64,000 nucleotides of DNA from Bubalus kerabau (taxonomy: Eukaryota; Chordata; Mammalia; Artiodactyla; Bovidae): NCBI RefSeq assembly GCF_029407905.1, contig NW_026577882.1, forward strand, positions 4,836,001 to 4,900,000. Reading direction: 5' to 3'. A program made the translations under genes and the position numbers. Each line of letters begins with the position of its first letter. The stretch's first letter is position 1. The notes under the pieces were generated by a model that did no database searches, had not been told where the DNA came from, and saw nothing but the letters and a program-made list of their open reading frames with translations. Positions 60,060-64,000 of the stretch are shown here, one piece after another.

Positions 60060-60353
60060 AGAAGGCAATGGCACCCCACTCCAGTACTCTTGCGTGGAAA
60101 ATCCCATGGATGGAGGAGCCTGGTAGGCTGCAGTCCATGGGGTCGCTAAGACTCGGACACCACTGAGCGACTTCACGTTCACTTTTCACTTTCATGAATG
60201 GGAGGAGGAAATGGCAACCCACTCCAGTGTTCTTGCCTAGAGAACCCCAGGGACTGCGGGGCCTGGTGGGCTGCCTTCTATGGGGTCGCACAGAGTCGGA
60301 CACAACTGAAACGACTTAGCAGCAGCGGCGGCGGCAGCAGCAGCAGAAGCAGT
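60060..60353 (+). mobile_element. Bov-A2 SINE
   Basis: A dimer of Bov-A units: gaaggcaatggcaccccact starts the first, and aggaaatggcaacccactcc the second at about 60206. It ends with gtcggacacaactgaa, gcgactta-like sequence and a CAG/CGG-rich tail (60318-60353). These are hallmarks of the ruminant Bov-A2 family. Confidence 0.93.
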
Positions 60354-61029
60354 GCATCGATATCAAAAGGGCTGCAAACAGTCAGGAAGGATCACATATG
60401 TCACCGTGAAACACTACTTCTCCACTTAGCCAAAGCTAACAAAAGATTTCTGTTCTAGGTCAACCTAGAAGAGATCACTTAAGAGGTAAAGAAACTTAAA
60501 CTCCATTAGCAAAGGCAGTTCGACATCTCAAGAAAACTTGTGCTAGGCACAGAACTCTTTTCTGGGGGTCCACTTTCCCTACAACCTCCTTATCCCATTC
60601 TGTACCCATTCCCTTGCTTCTCCCATCCTGAAACTGCCACCTGTAAGACAGAACTACTTCGTTTTCCTTCCTCAAGTGCCATTGCATTCCACATACTTTC
60701 TTGTAATAACAAGTCATACATTTCCCTTCAGCAACCAAGAACTGACTTTTATATTGGCATTCGCTATAGCCCGCCCCCCTCCCCCCACCCCCAAGAACAG
60801 AACAAAACAAAACAAAACAATTGCTTTCTTACATTTAACATGTCAGGATGGTGCCAGACACTATTCATGCAGAGTCAAAAATCTCTTTTGTTTCTGTGTA
60901 AAAGGGAGGTCCTTTCAAGTCGTGAATGTTTCAGAACTTTCATTTATTTGGAAATGACCTAGCTATTCAATACACTGTCGTCACAAGGATAGAAACTCGG
61001 GTAACCAAAACACCTGGAGAAACGTTTGT
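60354..61029. other. Non-satellite spacer, unrecognised
   Basis: No supported gene. It contains a C-rich run near 60774-60792 followed by an (AAAAC)n run near 60800-60820. Open frames here are short and compositionally unremarkable. Confidence 0.5.
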
Positions 61030-61212
61030 TAGTTCAGTTCAGTTCAGTTGCTCAGTCGTGTCTGACTCTTTGGGACCCCGTGGCCTGAAGGACGCCAGGC
61101 TTCCGTGTCCGTCACCAGCTCCAGGGGCTTGCTCAAACTCATGTCCATCGAGTCAGTGATGCCATCCAACCATCTTATCCTCTGTCATCCCCTTCTCCTC
61201 TGCCTTCAATCA
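61030..61212 (-). mobile_element. Bov-tA SINE
   Basis: gttcagttcagttgctcagt through gtcatccccttctcc and ccttcaatc matches the inverted Bov-tA consensus. The repeated AGTTC units at the left are the inverted tail. Ruminant-specific, tRNA-Glu-related head. Confidence 0.92.
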
Positions 61213-61960
61213 AGACTATGAGAGGCAGATATTTTAGAGTATAATTATTGTAAAGAGTTTGTCTAAAAGCTCATATCACATTTACATTTTTTACTTTTGT
61301 TGTTGTCGTTTCCAGGTAGTTTCTTGCTGACAAGCTTGTGACAGATATAACAATAGAGCAATTTTTACCTCAAAAGAAACCTAGGCACTATGAACATGTT
61401 GTGTTAGTGTTGTTGACTCTTAGACATGTCTATAATGGAGGAGCAAAACCAAAAATACTTGATATTTAATATTGACTAGTTCCCAGTTCACGGGACTCTG
61501 ACATTCATTTAGGTCAATGTTTTCTTGTATTTCCAGCAGTTTGATTTGGAAGGGCTGCCTTGTCTTGAGACCACTGAAATCAGAACACAGAACTTGAGCA
61601 ATATTATCAAAAAACACAAGGCTCACACTGACACATACCTTAATCCAAACAGACAGACAAGACATCTTCCAGGTTTCCGCCTGAGATTTAAAATATTTCT
61701 TTGAGCCAGTCTTCTGGGGAGTGGGGGGATGGGGGTGGCAGTGAGGCAGGCTTGGGTAACAAGCTAATTGTTGGTCATTGCATATGCAAAGAACCAGCTT
61801 TCCGGGTTCCAAGGAAAAAAGTTTCCTTGGTAACCAACTTTGTCTGGTTCTATAGACTATCATGGCCCTCCTAGGTCAGGTCATCTTGCCTTTCTGTAGT
61901 CCTCGTTTTATCCCTAAATCATAGACAGCTTGGATTGTCTCTGTGGGGTGTATGTATTGT
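61213..61960. other. Non-satellite spacer, unrecognised
   Basis: No known repeat was recognised. A 147-codon open frame on the - strand (61863 to 61420) is present, but it has no domain I know and no promoter or intact exon structure that I can support. Confidence 0.45.
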
Positions 61961-62029
61961 CCTCATGTTTGACCTGGCGGCAGTAGCGAGGTCCGAGAGC
62001 CTCTCCTGGAAGCGGGCGTGGGGACGGGG

Positions 62030-62956
62030 CTCACCGGGAGCCACTGGTGAAGGTGGGCAGCGCCCCTGGAGCGCGGCAGGGGCGGGGCGAACCCGGGCGG
62101 CGCAGGGCGGGTGTCGGCTCCTGGCGGGGGTGGGGGAGGGCTTCCCAGTTGTGCTCTCGGAGATGGCCACTGCGGCTGGAAACGCTCCGGGAGCGCACCC
62201 AGGGCGGGGTAAACCTGGGCTGCACAGGTCGAGATTCCGCTCGCTGTGGGTGGGTGGTCGGTCCCTGTTGTGTTCCCGGGGGTCGCCAATGTGGCTGGGA
62301 ACCCGCCAGGAGCCCGGCAGGGCCGGGGCGAAACCTGGCGTCGCGGGGCGGGGTGGGGGTCCGTTCGCAGCGGGGGTCGGCTCCTGGCGGGGGTGGGGGA
62401 GGGCTTTTCAGATGTGCTGTTGGGGGTCGCCATTGCGGCTGGGAATGCCCATTTCGTGAACTCCTGGATCCCCAAGGATCGGCATCCATTGGCCACAGCG
62501 GAGGGGTGCGGAACACAGGTAAGGGAACGGGGACTGCCTGGAGCAGGGAACCATGTATTCTGCCCTGTGTTGGCACAGTCTCAGAGCTCCCCAACCTGGC
62601 GGTCGCAGAAAGGCCTCGTCTTTGGGGTCAAGGCCTTTACCGCTCCACCCCTCTGCTGAAAAACCTCAGAGTCTGCGCGGTTTTCCCAAGCAGCCTAGTG
62701 TCCGCTGGAAGTCCAAGGGACAGAACCCTGAATTCTGGCCGGCTGGCCCAGCCCTGCTTCTGGCACTTTGTAGGCCAGCGGGCCCTGGAGCACCTGCTAG
62801 GATGGGAAAGGGAAGGGTACGCAAATTGCACCCTGGTGGCCGCCCAGGCAGCAAAGAAGTGGGGAGGGCACCTTACTGCCCTTTAATGGCAGACAGAATC
62901 TGTGGATGTCCTGCTGCGTGGGCCTTTTCATGTTGACCTTGTGCAATAAAAGTTTA
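62030..62956 (+). other. CpG-rich tandem element, copy 2, with donor-like site and poly(A) signal
   Basis: The same element as copy 1, with three tandem subunits (near 62152, 62271 and 62414; spacings 119 and 143 bp), the donor-like acAGGTAAGG around 62515-62524, and a terminal tgcAATAAAAGTTT ending at about 62955. Satellite I starts immediately after. The sequence between the donor and the poly(A) signal is also conserved with copy 1 (for example ggcactttgtaggccagcgg in both). Confidence 0.6.
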
Positions 62957-64000
62957 CCGGTGACCTTAGGGAACTTCCCAGTGTGCTTCTGACAGATGAG
63001 GGATGCCGAGGAGTTGGCGGGGCCTCTCAGGACTCCGCTGGGTTTGGCGCAATGGAAGAGGGCCTCATCTCCAGGGAAGGCAGGAACCTCAGGCTTCCTC
63101 TCCGTTTCGGACTCCGACAGCAGGGTCCATGCAGAGTTGGGACAGGAGAGTCAGGAATCGTCTTGTCTGAGGAAGGGAAATCCGCTTGCCTCTCGAGGTG
63201 CTCAGGGGGTCTCAGGCCCCTTGTTGAGCTGTGTGTGGAACCTGCGGGTGTTTCCGGACGATGCACGACAGTGACAGTGCCCCTTCGTGTTGTGCCTTCA
63301 CCCACTGGCTTGCCTTCGAAGAGGTGTCCGGGCCTCCGGTTCTTTTCCTGAGCGGACAGGGAAATCGGGGTCTTTCGGCATGTGGGACCACCCACGGGGC
63401 TAGTCTCAAATTTCCTAGTGAGGCCGGCTTCATCCTGAGGTGTGCCGGGAAGGCCGAGGACCCTTCCTGACAACTCAGGGGGATCGAGTCTCCTGTCGCC
63501 ATCAGGAGGGGAGAAGGGGCTCAGATGAAGTGGGGCCGGAACCCTCGGTGTTACCCTCGAGGGAAACCGGCGTGTGAGGGACTTTTGGGGGATGCATGAA
63601 AGGAGTCAGGTACCGTTTCGCAGTTCAGGACAGAACCTAGGACTTCCCTTGAGACGCCGTAGCGGGCAAGGGCCTCATCTTGCGAAGACGTTGGAACCAT
63701 GTGGATTTTCTCGAGTTGCGGCGGGATTCTAGAGTTACGACGGGGATTTCAGGCTTCCTCTTGTATTGGCCTGGGAAGCCTAATCTTCCATTCGAGTTGC
63801 GAGGGAAAGCAGGGGGTTGCACTCGAGTCACTGCAGGGCCAAAGAGACCTCATCTAGGTCTGTGTCCGGGACTTAAGGTTCCTCTCAAGGGAAGACAGGG
63901 ATCTCGGGGTGGCGTTCCAGACTCCCCCGGGGAGTCAGGCCTCGTCTCGAGGGCAAGCAAAGGATGCCGCTCTCCTCTCGAGCCGCGACGTAGATCTCTT
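62957..64000. repeat. Satellite I-type array (right end, partial monomer)
   Basis: Starts within a monomer at ccggtgacctta and runs to the window end, about 0.74 monomer. Variants are intermediate between the CpG-rich and common types (gcgaagacgttggaacc; ggaagacaggg). The array continues beyond the window. Confidence 0.88.

Noticed and set aside
56288..62886. Open frames of 231 and 279 codons in the GC-rich satellite edge and CpG-rich elements
   Set aside because: Compositional artefacts: Gly/Arg/Ala/Pro-rich, several frames open at once, and not convincingly conserved between the two element copies.
57774..62956. The two CpG-rich elements as LTRs of a single retroelement
   Set aside because: No TG...CA ends, no primer site or purine tract, no retroviral coding between them, and the flanks are two different satellites without a target duplication. 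A duplicated segment fits better.
1..64000. tRNA or rRNA genes, CRISPR arrays or prokaryotic features
   Set aside because: The tandem repeats are long satellite monomers with no spacer-repeat pattern, and the mobile elements are mammalian. The only tRNA-related parts are the SINE head and the retroviral primer site.

Overview
This window is eukaryotic centromeric or pericentromeric satellite DNA from a bovid, most likely cattle or a close Bos relative. It holds about 28.5 kb of a tandem repeat of about 1.40 kb, which fits the length of bovid satellite I (bovine 1.715-type). It also holds about 14 kb of a second satellite with units of about 535 to 700 bp, probably satellite II (1.723-type). 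Ruminant-specific Bov-A2 and Bov-tA SINEs and an L1 of ruminant type support the assignment. I see no intact cellular protein-coding gene. Most long open frames are by-products of CpG-rich satellite with few stop codons.

Layout. 1-10983: satellite I. 10984-17870: an endogenous betaretrovirus-like provirus on the + strand, with two LTRs of about 1.3 kb and a 6-bp target duplication. 17871-20281: satellite I. 20282-28436: a near full-length L1 on the - strand, with both ORFs broken. 28437-42472: satellite I, including a recent tandem duplication of a 1403-bp unit. 42473-57773: the second satellite, mostly in a dimeric higher-order pattern (about 695 + 535 bp), interrupted at 44956-46253 by a solo LTR of the same family as the provirus, on the - strand, with a perfect 6-bp target duplication. 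57774-62956: a non-satellite island flanked by two direct copies of a CpG-rich tandem element; each copy has a splice-donor-like site and ends at AATAAA. SINEs lie inside the island. 62957-64000: satellite I again.

The most unusual item is inside the provirus. Most of pol and the env surface region are gone. Between an integrase remnant and the env transmembrane remnant lies about 360 bp of GC-rich DNA whose 3' part reads as a diverged TIMP2 first exon (5' leader, signal peptide and the first mature residues). It looks like host-gene capture by, or insertion into, an ERV. A 43-codon open frame with a signal-peptide-like core runs through it.

The satellite arrays record their own history. Two matching satellite I stretches lie 9 and 10 monomers apart once the insertions are subtracted, with one extra monomer in the second. 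A CpG-rich monomer subfamily alternates abruptly with a CpG-poorer one. The second satellite has GC-rich 680-bp monomers at its right edge and a dimeric interior. The ERV and L1 interrupt the array in register and occur once each, so they postdate local array formation.
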